The translations under genes and the position numbers were made by a program. A stretch of 64,000 nucleotides of DNA from an uncultured Collinsella sp. (GTDB lineage Bacteria > Actinomycetota > Coriobacteriia > Coriobacteriales > Coriobacteriaceae), in the NCBI GenBank assembly GCA_902478545.1, contig CABSLA010000004.1:24216-88215 (forward strand). The letters are read 5' to 3'. Below the pieces are notes generated by a model. It had not been told where the DNA came from and searched no databases. It worked only from the letters and a program-made list of their open reading frames with translations. Below, in pieces: positions 1 through 9,219 of this stretch (within the stretch, counting starts at the first letter, position 1; every line of letters begins with the position of its first letter).

Positions 1-78
1 CAAGGTAGTCCCCAGGGTGGCCCGATGCCGCATCCGCCGGTGGATCCGAGGCAGTTTCCCTTTTTCTCGCAGAACTAA
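1..78 (+). CDS. 3' end of an unidentified gene (partial)
   Basis: An open frame enters from the left edge and stops at TAA 76-78. Only 25 residues are visible, rich in Pro, Gly and Gln and ending in FPFFSQN. Such a tail is too short and too low in complexity to identify the protein. It lies just upstream of ruvC on the same strand, so it may share a transcript with it, but the 137-base gap leaves room for a separate ruvC promoter that I could not pin down. Confidence 0.5.
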   Translation, partial: QGSPQGGPMPHPPVDPRQFPFFSQN

Positions 79-215
79 ACTGGGGATGGGATTTGCTCCC
101 AACCCTGATACTTCAACTAAGCATCTTGACCCCGTTGTGTTATTCTAGAACAGACGTTCGTGAATGATGCGCGGGGCCTTGTCTTGCGCTGTGCTTGTGG
201 CGAGGGGAGGTTGGC

Positions 216-737
216 TTGGTTATCTTGGGCATTGACCCCGGTTTGGCTCATACGGGTTGGGGGATTATCGAGGAGCGGCGTGGCGAGGTTCGCTGCCGTG
301 CCTACGGTTGCATCGAGACCAGCGCGGGCAGCCCGCTCGCGGTGCGCCTCTCGCATATCGCCCATGACCTTAAGGACGTCGTCGAGCGTTATCGACCCGA
401 CACAGCTGCTGTCGAGAGCATCTACTTTGGTGCCAACGTTCGTTCGGCCATCCCCACGGCGCATGCCCGCGGTGCTGCGCTTGTGGCGCTTTCGGAATGC
501 GCGCTCGAGATTGGCGAATACACGCCCATGCAGATCAAGCAGGCTGTGGTGGGCACCGGCGCCGCGGACAAGCGGCAGGTCGCCTACATGGTACGCACGC
601 TAACGCAGCTCGACCACGACCCGCATCCCGACCATGCCGCCGATGCCCTGGCTTGCGCCATCTGCCACGTAAACCTCAGCCGCACCCGCGCCCTTACCGG
701 CGGCGAGTTCTATCAACAGAGAGGAACCGGATACTGA
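216..737 (+). CDS. ruvC: RuvC, crossover junction endodeoxyribonuclease
   Basis: RuvC is the resolvase of the RuvABC complex; it nicks two strands of a Holliday junction during recombinational repair. The 173-residue product has the usual family length. The acidic active site is visible: D7 in the opening ILGIDPG, E67 in AAVESIYFG, then H140 and D143 in the DHAADALA motif, the His-containing version known from Thermus RuvC. I chose TTG 216 because a strong ribosome binding site (GAGGGGAGG, 202-210) sits five bases upstream; a TTG at 195 is also in frame but has no such site. The TGA stop overlaps the ruvA ATG by one base (TGATG), implying translational coupling. Confidence 0.95.
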   Translation: MVILGIDPGLAHTGWGIIEERRGEVRCRAYGCIETSAGSPLAVRLSHIAHDLKDVVERYRPDTAAVESIYFGANVRSAIPTAHARGAALVALSECALEIGEYTPMQIKQAVVGTGAADKRQVAYMVRTLTQLDHDPHPDHAADALACAICHVNLSRTRALTGGEFYQQRGTGY

Positions 738-1357
738 TGATTTCCCAGCTCCACGGAACGCTTGTCGAGGCCACGATGAGTTCTGCTGTCGTCGATGTGT
801 CGGGCGTTGGCTTTGAGCTCGGCATCTCGGGCAGCACTGCGGCCACGTTGCCGACGCCCGGCGGCGAGGTCCGCCTCTACACGCGTATGCAGGTGCGCGA
901 GGACGCCATGACACTTTTCGGTTTTTCCTCAAAGGATGAGCGCACGATGTTCGACCGGCTCGTGTCCGTCTCGGGCGTTGGTCCGCGCTTGGCGCTCGCC
1001 GTGCTTTCCACCTATACCGTGGGGCAGCTGTATTCGCTGGTGATGGCCGAGGACGACAAGGGCATGGCCAAGGTACCCGGTGTGGGCAAAAAGACAGCTC
1101 AGCGCCTGATCCTGGAACTCAAGAGCACCTTTGCCAAGGATAAGGGCTTTGTGCCGGTCGACGTGATTCCCGGACAGGTTGCGATGCCCGTGCCCGCTGC
1201 CGCTCCCTCGGCGATCGATGATGCCCGTGCGGCACTCCTTTCCATGGGCTTTAGCCCGCAGGAGACCTATGTTGCCCTGAGCGGGTATGATGGGCAGAAT
1301 ATGCGTGTCGAGGATCTGCTCGGCGCGGCGCTTAAGCGACTCGGAATGGATGCGTGA
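737..1357 (+). CDS. ruvA: RuvA, Holliday junction branch-migration subunit
   Basis: RuvA binds the four-way junction as a tetramer and loads the RuvB motor. The 206-residue product starts MISQLHGTL, typical of the OB-fold domain I. Two helix-hairpin-helix motifs follow, around residues 77-92 (VSGVGPRLA) and 112-127 (VPGVGKKTAQ), and the C-terminal RuvB-contacting domain III covers about 160-206. The gene overlaps ruvC by one base and ruvB by one base (TGATG at 1355-1359), so ruvC-ruvA-ruvB is clearly one operon. A longer frame open from 497 lies inside ruvC and is not the start. Confidence 0.95.
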   Translation: MISQLHGTLVEATMSSAVVDVSGVGFELGISGSTAATLPTPGGEVRLYTRMQVREDAMTLFGFSSKDERTMFDRLVSVSGVGPRLALAVLSTYTVGQLYSLVMAEDDKGMAKVPGVGKKTAQRLILELKSTFAKDKGFVPVDVIPGQVAMPVPAAAPSAIDDARAALLSMGFSPQETYVALSGYDGQNMRVEDLLGAALKRLGMDA

Positions 1358-2424
1358 TGTGGGAAGCCGATGACTCTCAGGACTTGTGGGCGACGCCCGG
1401 TAACTCGCCGGCGGCATCCATGGCGCACGGCGAGCGCATGGTGGGCTCGGAGCTGACGGCCGAGGATCTCGATGTCGACCGCACTTTGCGCCCTCAGCGC
1501 CTGGACGATTACTGCGGCCAGGAGCACATCAAGCAGAGCCTGCGCGTGTTGATCGAAGCGGCGCAGAGCCGTGGCGAGACGCTCGACCACGTGATTTTCT
1601 CGGGTCCTCCGGGCCTGGGCAAGACCACGCTGGCCACCGTTATCGCCAACGAGCTGGGCGCTCAGATCAAGACCACGAGTGGCCCTGCCATCGCGCGCAC
1701 GGGCGACCTGGCGGCCATCCTTACTAACTTGCAGCCGGGCGATGTGCTGTTTATCGACGAGATCCACCGCCTCAACCGTTCGGTCGAGGAGGTCCTGTAC
1801 CCCGCGATGGAGGACTTTGCCCTCGATATCGTGATTGGCAAGGGTCCGGCGGCGCGCTCGATTCGCCTGGATATCCCCAAGTTTACGCTGGTGGCGGCAA
1901 CGACCCGCTCAGGCATGTTGACCGGCCCGTTGCGCGACCGCTTTGGCATTTCATATCGCCTGGATTACTACACGGTCGAGGAGCTCGCGCAGATTGTGAC
2001 GCGCTCGGCGACTATCCTGGGCGTGACGATCGATCATCCCAGTGCACTCGAGATCGGCTCGCGTTCGCGCGGTACGCCACGTCTTGCCAACCGCCTGCTC
2101 AAGCGCGTGCGCGACTATGCACAGGTGCGCGGCAACGGTCCCATTGAGCTCGATATCTGCCGTCAGGCGCTCGAGTTCTTCGAGATCGACGAGCTCGGTC
2201 TGGACTGGATGGATATTCGTATCTTGGAGACGCTTGCCAAGACGTTCTCCGGTCGTGCCGTGGGACTTACGACCCTTGCCAGCGCGGTGGGCGAGGACCC
2301 GGGCACGCTCGAGGATGTCTATGAGCCCTATTTGCTGCAGTGCGGATTGATGATTCGTACGCCGCAGGGCCGTCAGGCAACCCTCCGCACCTTTGAGCAC
2401 CTGGGGATTGAACCTACCGTTTAG
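1357..2424 (+). CDS. ruvB: RuvB, Holliday junction helicase motor
   Basis: RuvB is the AAA+ ATPase that drives branch migration with RuvA. In 355 residues it shows Walker A GPPGLGKT (83-90), Walker B LFIDEIHRL (about 131-139), the sensor region AATTRSG and the arginine-finger segment LTGPLRDRFG, followed by the winged-helix C-terminal domain. The N-terminus is about 25 residues longer than in many RuvBs and is low in complexity. ATG 1357 overlaps the ruvA stop; a GTG at 1354 is one codon further upstream. No clear terminator follows before fhs. Confidence 0.95.
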   Translation: MWEADDSQDLWATPGNSPAASMAHGERMVGSELTAEDLDVDRTLRPQRLDDYCGQEHIKQSLRVLIEAAQSRGETLDHVIFSGPPGLGKTTLATVIANELGAQIKTTSGPAIARTGDLAAILTNLQPGDVLFIDEIHRLNRSVEEVLYPAMEDFALDIVIGKGPAARSIRLDIPKFTLVAATTRSGMLTGPLRDRFGISYRLDYYTVEELAQIVTRSATILGVTIDHPSALEIGSRSRGTPRLANRLLKRVRDYAQVRGNGPIELDICRQALEFFEIDELGLDWMDIRILETLAKTFSGRAVGLTTLASAVGEDPGTLEDVYEPYLLQCGLMIRTPQGRQATLRTFEHLGIEPTV

Positions 2425-2568
2425 GGCGTTTTGTTTTGGCGGGCTGTTGGACTATCGCTGGGCATCGGGTAAACATATCGCCGTTCATCGGTTATGGGCG
2501 TTTTACTATTGCGCGCCCGTGCTATGCTGAATTGGTCTTTTTCTCATTCGGTAACGAAAGGACCGCCC

Positions 2569-4236
2569 ATGCCTACTGACATCGAAATCGCACGTTCTGT
2601 CACGCCGCTGCCTATTACCGAGGTGGCCAAGAACGCCGGCGTCGACGTTAAGCACCTTATTCCGTACGGCTTCGACAAGGCTAAGGTCGACTATTCACTG
2701 CTCAACGAGCCGACTGATCACCAGGCCAAGCTCGTCCTCGTGACCGCTATCAACCCAACGCCCGCGGGCGAGGGCAAGACCACCACGACCATCGGTCTGG
2801 CCGATGGCCTGCGTCGTCGCGGTATCAAGAGCGCCGTGGCCCTGCGTGAGCCTTCGCTCGGTCCCGTCTTTGGCGTCAAGGGCGGTGCCGCTGGCGGCGG
2901 TTGGGCCCAGGTCATTCCCATGGAGGACATCAACCTGCACTTTACCGGCGACTTCCATGCCATCGGTGCTGCCAACAACCTGCTGGCCGCCATGCTCGAT
3001 AACCACATCCAGCAGGGCAATCAGCTCGGTATTGACGTTAAGCGCATCACCTGGAAGCGCGTCGTCGACATGAACGACCGTCAGCTGCGCCATGTTATCG
3101 ATGGCATTGGCGGTAAGGCCCAAGGTGTGCCGCGCGAGGACGGCTTCGACATCACCGTTGCCTCCGAGGTCATGGCAATCCTGTGCCTGTCTACGAGCAT
3201 CAACGACCTCAAGGAACGCTTGGGTGAGATTGTCGTCGGCTATAGCTTTGCCGGCGAGCCCGTCCGTGCCCGCGACCTCAAGGCCCAGGGTGCCATGGCC
3301 GCGTTGCTTAAGGACGCGCTTAAGCCCAACCTGGTGCAAACGCTCGAGGGCACGCCCGCGTTTGTCCACGGCGGTCCCTTCGCCAACATTGCCCACGGCT
3401 GCAACTCTATTATGGCCACGCGTATGGCGATGCGCTTTGGCGATGTTGCCATTACCGAGGCCGGCTTCGGTGCCGATCTGGGTGCCGAGAAGTTCCTCGA
3501 CATCAAGTGCCGCATGACGGGCGTTCGCCCCAGCGCCGTCGTGGTCGTCGCGACCGCTCGTGCGCTTAAGTACAACGGTGGCGTCGCCAAGGCCGACCTC
3601 AACGAGGAGAACCTCGAGGCACTCAAGGCTGGCATGCCCAACTTGCTGCGTCATGTCGACAACATCCAGAACGTTTATGGTCTGCCCTGCGTGGTCGCCA
3701 TCAACCGCTTCCCGACGGACACCGAGGCTGAGCTTGCACTCATCGAGTCCGAGTGCCAGAAGCTCGGCGTCAACGTTAAGCTTTCCGAGGTCTGGGCCAA
3801 GGGCGGCGAGGGCGCGCTCGAGCTGGCCGATGAGGTCATGCGTCTGATTGAGCAGCCGAGCGAGCTCAAGTTTGCCTATGAGGACGGCGCTGATGTCGCT
3901 GATGCCCTCGAGGCCGTTGCCACCAAGGTCTACCGCGCCGACGGCGTTGACTTTACGCCGGCCGCCAAGCGCCAGCTCGCCGAGCTGCGCGAGAACGGCT
4001 TTGGCAACCTGCCGGTGTGCGTCGCCAAGACGCAGTACAGCTTTAGCGACAACGCCAAGGCCCTGGGCGCTCCCGAGAACTTCCGCATCACCGTGCGTGA
4101 GCTCAAGGTTTCCGCCGGTGCCCACTTTGTGGTCGCGCTGACCGGCAGCGTTCTGACCATGCCGGGTCTGCCCAAGGTGCCCGCGGCCGAGAACATCGAC
4201 GTCGACAACGACGGCAACATCACCGGCCTGTTCTAA
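2569..4236 (+). CDS. fhs: Formate-tetrahydrofolate ligase
   Basis: Fhs joins formate to tetrahydrofolate using ATP, giving 10-formyl-tetrahydrofolate, the entry step of formate into one-carbon metabolism. The 555-residue product matches the family length. It carries the nucleotide-binding loop TPAGEGKTTT (about 64-73), the glycine-rich stretch KGGAAGGGWAQV, and the C-terminal motif ALTGSVLTMPGLP. ATG 2569 was chosen because GAAAGGA lies just upstream (2556-2562); a frame open from 2494 has no ribosome site. It works with fchA and folD at 15390-16879. A rho-independent terminator follows directly. Confidence 0.97.
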   Translation: MPTDIEIARSVTPLPITEVAKNAGVDVKHLIPYGFDKAKVDYSLLNEPTDHQAKLVLVTAINPTPAGEGKTTTTIGLADGLRRRGIKSAVALREPSLGPVFGVKGGAAGGGWAQVIPMEDINLHFTGDFHAIGAANNLLAAMLDNHIQQGNQLGIDVKRITWKRVVDMNDRQLRHVIDGIGGKAQGVPREDGFDITVASEVMAILCLSTSINDLKERLGEIVVGYSFAGEPVRARDLKAQGAMAALLKDALKPNLVQTLEGTPAFVHGGPFANIAHGCNSIMATRMAMRFGDVAITEAGFGADLGAEKFLDIKCRMTGVRPSAVVVVATARALKYNGGVAKADLNEENLEALKAGMPNLLRHVDNIQNVYGLPCVVAINRFPTDTEAELALIESECQKLGVNVKLSEVWAKGGEGALELADEVMRLIEQPSELKFAYEDGADVADALEAVATKVYRADGVDFTPAAKRQLAELRENGFGNLPVCVAKTQYSFSDNAKALGAPENFRITVRELKVSAGAHFVVALTGSVLTMPGLPKVPAAENIDVDNDGNITGLF

Positions 4237-4261
4237 GTCTGCTGTCCATAGCTGCTTGTCC

Positions 4262-4297
4262 GCCCCGCCGTGCCCACAAGGCCCGGCGGGGCTTTTT
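4262..4297 (+). terminator. Rho-independent terminator of fhs
   Basis: A perfect 9-bp stem GCCCCGCCG / CGGCGGGGC (4262-4270 and 4284-4292) with a 13-base loop is followed by TTTTT (4293-4297), 25 bases after the fhs stop. Confidence 0.9.
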
Positions 4298-4415
4298 GAT
4301 CCTTAGGCCCGCGCATGTCTTGTAGATACCGACGGACTCTGCCCATCATAGGCTTTTGCGCGGGTAGAATGCATGGATAACTTGAGGCTCACGCGCGACG
4401 GAAAGGAATCGTTGC

Positions 4416-5405
4416 ATGGATCAGGACAAGACAACCGTGATGGGCGGCTACGGTTCCGCGCAGGCTGGCGATAGCGCCGATGCGACCCGCGTTGTTCCCA
4501 ACCTCGGTTATACCGACCCCGCCGCGACGCAGCCTTCTGCCGAGCCCACCCGGGTTATGGGCTATGGCGACACGGCGCAGGATTCTTACGCTACATCTTC
4601 GCAAGGCCCCTATGGCAACGCAGCTCCGGATCCGTTTGATTACGCGCCGCAGGATTCTTATGCTGCCTCGACGCCGAATCCCTATGACAACCTGCCGCAG
4701 AATCCCATTCCGCAGCCTCAGCAGACGACGTATATGCCTCGCACGGCGCAGCCTCGCTACGAGTCGCGCGAGCCGTATCGCGAGTACCCCAAGTCGATTC
4801 CGCAATATGGCGAGGACGAGGAGAAGAAGCCGTCGCGTTCGTCGAGCGTGATCAAGAAGATACTCATCGTACTGGCGATTTTCTTTGCGCTGTCGGTTGT
4901 GTTTGCCATCGTGTCGGGCATGCTTAACAAGCGAGGGAGTTCAACGGCCGATGCCACTGTTGAGCAAACCGAGTCCGCCTCGTCTAGCACCGTCGATCTG
5001 AGCGATATCCCGGGGCAGTACTGGTCCAACGCCAAGAAGCTCCTTAAGTCGCGCGGCGCCGATCTTTCGAATGCCGTGGTCCTGACTGATGATGGCTCAA
5101 CGCCCGTCGTCGATGCCAACTGGGTCGTTACTTCTGCCTACTATAACGACAACGGCAACCTCGAAATTCAACTCACGCACAAGAACAGTTCGGGCAACTC
5201 GTCCGACGGCCAAAGCGGTACCGACAGCTCGAGCTCCAATACGCTGGAGGACTTGAGCAACAAGGCGCAGGAGTTGGGAGACAAGGCGCAAGAGCTGGGC
5301 GATACGGCACAAAATCTGGGCGATACCGCGCAGAACTTGGGCGACATGGCGACGGATGCCTGGAACGCCCTACAAAACGGCATCTCGGGCGCGCAGGGAA
5401 ACTAG
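4416..5405 (+). CDS. Single-pass membrane protein with PASTA-like extracellular domain
   Basis: The 329-residue protein has three parts. Residues 1-143 are low in complexity, rich in Pro, Gln, Tyr and Ala, and probably cytoplasmic. A single membrane helix follows at about 148-170 (KILIVLAIFFALSVVFAIV). The outer part has a short PASTA-like segment (about 185-250, with DIPGQYW, an L-K-S-R-G pattern and DDGSTPVVDANWVV), then a Ser-rich linker and a C-terminal amphipathic repeat of about seven residues (AQELGDK, AQNLGDT). ATG 4416 has GAAAGGA at 4401-4407. PASTA-like folds bind cell-wall fragments or act in wall assembly, so an envelope role is likely; the exact function is unknown. It converges on the transporter gene next door with only 12 bases between the stops. 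Confidence 0.8.
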   Translation: MDQDKTTVMGGYGSAQAGDSADATRVVPNLGYTDPAATQPSAEPTRVMGYGDTAQDSYATSSQGPYGNAAPDPFDYAPQDSYAASTPNPYDNLPQNPIPQPQQTTYMPRTAQPRYESREPYREYPKSIPQYGEDEEKKPSRSSSVIKKILIVLAIFFALSVVFAIVSGMLNKRGSSTADATVEQTESASSSTVDLSDIPGQYWSNAKKLLKSRGADLSNAVVLTDDGSTPVVDANWVVTSAYYNDNGNLEIQLTHKNSSGNSSDGQSGTDSSSSNTLEDLSNKAQELGDKAQELGDTAQNLGDTAQNLGDMATDAWNALQNGISGAQGN

Positions 5406-5417
5406 CTGTTAAGTGGG

Positions 5418-6599
5418 CTACAGCTGCTCGGCCGGACGGTCGGGCGAGCTAAAGCCCGAGTCAAACGTAACGACGCATGAGGCATCGGGTCGGCGCTCGT
5501 GCACGATGCGCGTGACGAGCCCCAGCAGCTCCTCGTCGGATATGTCAAAGCCGTCGGGACGCACAAGGTCAAATGACACAAAGCCATCGTGCTCGTGCAG
5601 GTCGTGGATGGAGAGCGCAGGATCGATCTGCATGATGCCGCGCTTGACCCAGCCGCGCAGGTCGTCGCCGGTGGTGGCGATGGGGTCGCAGTGTAGCGTG
5701 ATACCGATGCCCATCTGATGCTTGATATCGTGTTCGATGGTGTCCAGAATCTCGTGGTGCTCAAAGGCATCGCCCTCGCCGGGCATTTCCACGTGTGCGC
5801 TGGCAAACTGACGGCCGGGGCCGTAGTCGTGCACCATGAGGTCGTGTGTGCCCAGGACCTGCGGATAGGACATGATCTTGTCGCGGATTGCCTGGACGAG
5901 CTTGGGGTCGGGCGCTTGCCCCAGCAACGGGCTGATGGCGTCGCGCACCAGGCCCATGCCGCTGATGCAAATGAAGATGCCCACGCCCAGGCCCGCCCAG
6001 CCGTCGAGGTCAAAGCCTGTCGCTTGCGAAATAAGCGCCGCCGCTAAGACCGAGCCCGAGGTGATGACGTCGTTTTTGGAGTCCTGCGCCGTGGCGATGA
6101 GTGTCTCGGAATCGATGCGGTTGCCCAGCGTGCGGTTGAACGCTGCCATCCAGAGCTTAACGAGCATGGACGTAGCCAGTGCCGCAAGGGAAATAAACGT
6201 GTAAGCGGTGGGCGAGGGCTTGATGATCTTGGTGACCGACTCGAGAATCAGGTTGATGCCGACGGCGCAAACCAGGACGGCGACGAACAGGCCGGCTAGG
6301 TACTCGTAGCGGCCGTGACCATAGGGGTGGCCTTCGTCTGCCGGGCGGCTGGCAAGGCGGAAACCGAGCAGGCTCACAATGTTGCTCGAGGCATCGGAGA
6401 GGTTGTTGAAAGCGTCGGCGATGAGGGAGACGGAGCCGGCGAGCAGACCCGCGATGCCCTTGGCCAGGCACAGGGTGATGTTGAGGCCAATGCAGACGAG
6501 GCTTGCGGAAAAGCCCGCGTTGGTGCGGCAAGATGCATCGACCGGCTCGCTCTCGCTGCCGGGAACAAGCGTATGTACCAGCCGATTTACAAATAGCAT
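5418..6599 (-). CDS. Cation diffusion facilitator (CDF) family metal transporter
   Basis: CDF proteins export divalent metals such as Zn, Mn or Fe by proton antiport. The 393-residue product has six hydrophobic segments and a cytoplasmic C-terminal domain. Visible signatures are the helix-2 metal-site segment LIADAFNNLSDASSN (acidic residues D62 and D69) and HPYGHGRYEY (91-100), followed by TAQDSKNDV with the second Asp pair in helix 5. I start at ATG 6599 because GAGGA lies a suitable distance upstream; the in-frame ATG at 6620 has no ribosome site. Metal specificity cannot be told from sequence alone. Confidence 0.9.
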   Translation of the reverse strand: MLFVNRLVHTLVPGSESEPVDASCRTNAGFSASLVCIGLNITLCLAKGIAGLLAGSVSLIADAFNNLSDASSNIVSLLGFRLASRPADEGHPYGHGRYEYLAGLFVAVLVCAVGINLILESVTKIIKPSPTAYTFISLAALATSMLVKLWMAAFNRTLGNRIDSETLIATAQDSKNDVITSGSVLAAALISQATGFDLDGWAGLGVGIFICISGMGLVRDAISPLLGQAPDPKLVQAIRDKIMSYPQVLGTHDLMVHDYGPGRQFASAHVEMPGEGDAFEHHEILDTIEHDIKHQMGIGITLHCDPIATTGDDLRGWVKRGIMQIDPALSIHDLHEHDGFVSFDLVRPDGFDISDEELLGLVTRIVHERRPDASCVVTFDSGFSSPDRPAEQL

Positions 6600-6817
6600 A
6601 GCGGTCGTCCTCACAATCATGTTTAAGGGGATAGTGTAGCTCGCACGGGGGCGCCGTGCGCCGATGCTCAGAAAATGCAGCAATAGTCTGCCGGTGCTAA
6701 CGAACGAGCCTTCTCGTCTGCCTGGGTGGTCCATTTTGGGCCACATGGGTATGGGCATGTGCCTGCTTGCTCGACATACTTAATGTCGACAGCCCCTGTG
6801 CAAAGGAGGACGTTTCC

Positions 6818-8155
6818 ATGGACGAGATGTTTGCCATTAAATGTCAAAACTGCGGCGGCCCTATGTACTCGCACCAGGCTAAGCGCAGCTTTGAGTGCGC
6901 CTATTGCGGCACGGTGGTTCCGTGGCAGGCGGACGCCGGAGAGCCCAAGAGCGCTTTGGGTATTCGCCATACGCCGTTGACGGTGGTGGATGGACTGCTC
7001 AAACTCACGCATGTGTCGCAACTCGAGCGCCCGCAGGACCCGGACTGGTATTTCTTCAATGCGCACTGGCGCAATCAGTCGGTCCTGGAACATCTGCTGT
7101 GGGAGGATCGCGGCACGGCGCAGGAGTTCCAAGAGGCCACGCATGTGAGCATTCCTTGCCCCTTCTGCGGAGCGTCCTTTGAGGGCGAGTCAACGCAGCG
7201 TGTGTTTGAGTGCCCGTCCTGCGGCAATAAGATCGGCATTGCGGACCTGCTCAAGCCGGGGACGTTTAGCAAGCGCCTGACCATGGGCGTTGGTGCGGAG
7301 TATGTGCCCGAGCAGGGTATTCCCTGCGAAATCTCGCCGCAGCAGGCACGTGCCAACGCGCTGCAGCTGGTGCGCCAGTATCCGGATGCCTTTGCCGGGC
7401 ACGACGTGGAAGACGCGATCCAAAACGACATGATGCTCTTCTATTTCCCCATGGCGCTGGCGGACTTGCGCATGATGGCGAGCTTCCCGGGCAAGGGCCT
7501 GAGCAAGGAGGCCTTGGTGTACTACGAGGTGCTCGACTGGGCATACCCCAGGGCAAACTACCTGGACGTTCGCCTCATGGGCATTTTGGAGCCGTGGGAC
7601 TTTGCCAAGGTCGGTCCGTTCGATCCCGCCATGCAGGAAGGTGACTTTCGCGTTGTCTCAGTCGATGCGTCTACCAAGGACCAGGTGGTCATTGATAAGT
7701 TGGCGCTCGACGTTGCGGGCAACGACGCCGAGGCTGTACTGGGGCTCAATAAAAAGAGCATTCGCATGTGGGCGCGCAAGGCCCGCAAACATAAGGACGG
7801 CCTGGTGATGGTGCCGGTCTACTTTGTCGATCGTCCGGCGACAGACGGCCGCGATGGCGAGCAGGTGCGCATTGCCGTAAACGGCCAGACGGGCCGCGCG
7901 GCCGCGGTGGTGTTTAGCGACAAGCGCGAAACGCATATCGTGGCGCCGCTCAGCCCGAGCCTGCATCTGTCCGGTGAGAGCACCGTGCACGCCACGCCCG
8001 TCGAGGTCAAATACGTTAAATCGCCCTTCCTGTACCAGATCGTGCGCCGTGGAGGCGGCGAGCAACCGCGCCAGGTTGCAGCCGCCGTCGAGGGTTCCTA
8101 CCGAGAGGAGAAGCCCAAACGCCGCGGTCTGCTGGGTGCGCTATTTGGGAAGTAG
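6818..8155 (+). CDS. TFIIB-type zinc-ribbon protein of unknown function
   Basis: The 445-residue protein opens with a zinc ribbon (CQNCGG ... CAYCG, about residues 9-31) and has a second one at about 110-140 (CPFCGAS ... CPSCGNK). The remainder is a soluble domain without a familiar catalytic motif, ending in a basic tail. A strong ribosome site AAAGGAGGA (6802-6810) lies seven bases before ATG 6818. Proteins like this are common in Actinobacteria and Firmicutes and often carry a zinc-ribbon label only. Its expression is probably independent: the gene before it points away and a gene-poor gap follows it. Confidence 0.8.
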   Translation: MDEMFAIKCQNCGGPMYSHQAKRSFECAYCGTVVPWQADAGEPKSALGIRHTPLTVVDGLLKLTHVSQLERPQDPDWYFFNAHWRNQSVLEHLLWEDRGTAQEFQEATHVSIPCPFCGASFEGESTQRVFECPSCGNKIGIADLLKPGTFSKRLTMGVGAEYVPEQGIPCEISPQQARANALQLVRQYPDAFAGHDVEDAIQNDMMLFYFPMALADLRMMASFPGKGLSKEALVYYEVLDWAYPRANYLDVRLMGILEPWDFAKVGPFDPAMQEGDFRVVSVDASTKDQVVIDKLALDVAGNDAEAVLGLNKKSIRMWARKARKHKDGLVMVPVYFVDRPATDGRDGEQVRIAVNGQTGRAAAVVFSDKRETHIVAPLSPSLHLSGESTVHATPVEVKYVKSPFLYQIVRRGGGEQPRQVAAAVEGSYREEKPKRRGLLGALFGK

Positions 8156-8880
8156 GGGAGTAGCACCGGTTGTTGCCGTAAGGTGATGGCCGGGGGTGCG
8201 GGGCAGCTCTCAGGAGTGCGGGCTGCCGTCTGATTGTTTGAGGGTGCCAGATGTAAATAAACAGTGGAGCGGCTGCAAAAGAGCCTCCTCACTGGGTAAA
8301 ATCAGGTTGTGCCGCGGAACCCGCTCCTCAGCTAGTCACACTTCGGAAGCGCGGGCAACGCAGGTATTATCGTCTAGGGCCGGCTGCAACCGGCCCTTTT
8401 CTATGACTCCCTTCGCTATCCGTTACTGCTTATATTCCCGCCGGATCGCGTAGAGGTTCCGGGCAATGCCGGTCGCGTACATCGAGAGGCGCAGGATTTC
8501 AAGAAACAAGTTCATAGGCTTCACCCCAATCGGAGATCGGAGCGTTGCCCGCAGGCGGATTCCGCGGCAGACAAGATTTTACCCTATACGCCGCAGCGGG
8601 GGATATCTGACCCCAGTGTTAGAGTGGTGTCCATTTGCATGGATGACCGGGCATGATCGCGACATGTCCTGGAGTTGAAATGCCGCTGGGGATACGAGGG
8701 GGAGCCGGGGTCGGATGTTGGGGCTCAACGAAGCAAGTGGCGCTTCTGTCTTTTTGGGATCGGGGATGCGAATCAACCTGCAGCAATGGGCCCAGCTCGA
8801 TTCGGGGCGCAGTGAGTCCCGAATCGAGCGTTCCTGGCTGCCATGCATGTCAGGTGATGAAAGCCCACAGCGGCATCGCC
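8156..8880. other. Gene-poor 725-base interval
   Basis: No open frame here has a convincing ribosome site or protein-like composition. The only clear structure is the terminator-like hairpin at 8376-8400, preceded by about 140 bases that could be transcribed as a small RNA. The part from 8401 to 8880 shows nothing I can name. Confidence 0.5.
8376..8400 (+). terminator. Rho-independent terminator, transcript unknown
   Basis: Perfect 8-bp stem AGGGCCGG / CCGGCCCT (8376-8383, 8390-8397) with loop CTGCAA and a T run (8397-8400). It lies 220 bases after the nearest plus-strand gene, so it may end that transcript or a separate small RNA starting near 8240. Confidence 0.7.
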
Positions 8881-9207
8881 TTACACGGCAACGGGGGCCT
8901 CTTTGGGGCGTCCCACCCTTGGTGCATCGGCGAGTCGTGCCTCGATGGAGGCTTTGGACATCATGCGCTTGGTGCCATCCTTCCATGAATCCAGCAGTCC
9001 TGCATTTAGCAGTTGTGACACCCGTGCTGAGCTAACACCGAGCATACGCGCGGCATCCACTGCGGTGACGGCGGGAATGTCGCCGAGTTCGCGGTTGACG
9101 GCTACAGCGATAATCTTGCCGCCGTGTCGCGGCTCATGTCCGAAGTCTGGCACGGGAAGTTCAATGCCGTCCGAATCAAAGAACTCGAATTCCCATACGT
9201 AAACCAG
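8881..9207 (-). CDS. Small helix-turn-helix protein with probable CTG start
   Basis: The C-terminal two thirds contain a helix-turn-helix: VTAVDAARMLGVSSARVSQLLNAG, of the kind seen in excisionase or MerR-like domains, then a basic tail ending GRPKEAPVAV. The frame continues as sensible protein upstream of GTG 9153 (YVWEFEFFDSDGIELPV) until an in-frame TAG at 9220-9222. The only codon in that stretch with a ribosome site is CTG at 9207: AGGAGG (complement of 9214-9219) sits six bases upstream. A CTG start gives 108 residues. The alternative is GTG 9153 and 90 residues, without a ribosome site. The target DNA is unknown. The upstream coding quality supports the longer form. Confidence 0.65.
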   Translation of the reverse strand: MVYVWEFEFFDSDGIELPVPDFGHEPRHGGKIIAVAVNRELGDIPAVTAVDAARMLGVSSARVSQLLNAGLLDSWKDGTKRMMSKASIEARLADAPRVGRPKEAPVAV

Positions 9208-9213
9208 GTAAGA

Positions 9214-9219
9214 CCTCCT
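9214..9219 (-). promoter_or_regulatory. Ribosome binding site that decides a CTG start
   Basis: Complement reads AGGAGG, six bases before CTG 9207; an in-frame stop lies just upstream, so no ATG, GTG or TTG start can use it. Confidence 0.6.

Noticed and set aside
2695..4125. A 476-codon minus-strand frame opposite fhs
   Set aside because: Exact antisense of a well-conserved fhs gene; no own features.
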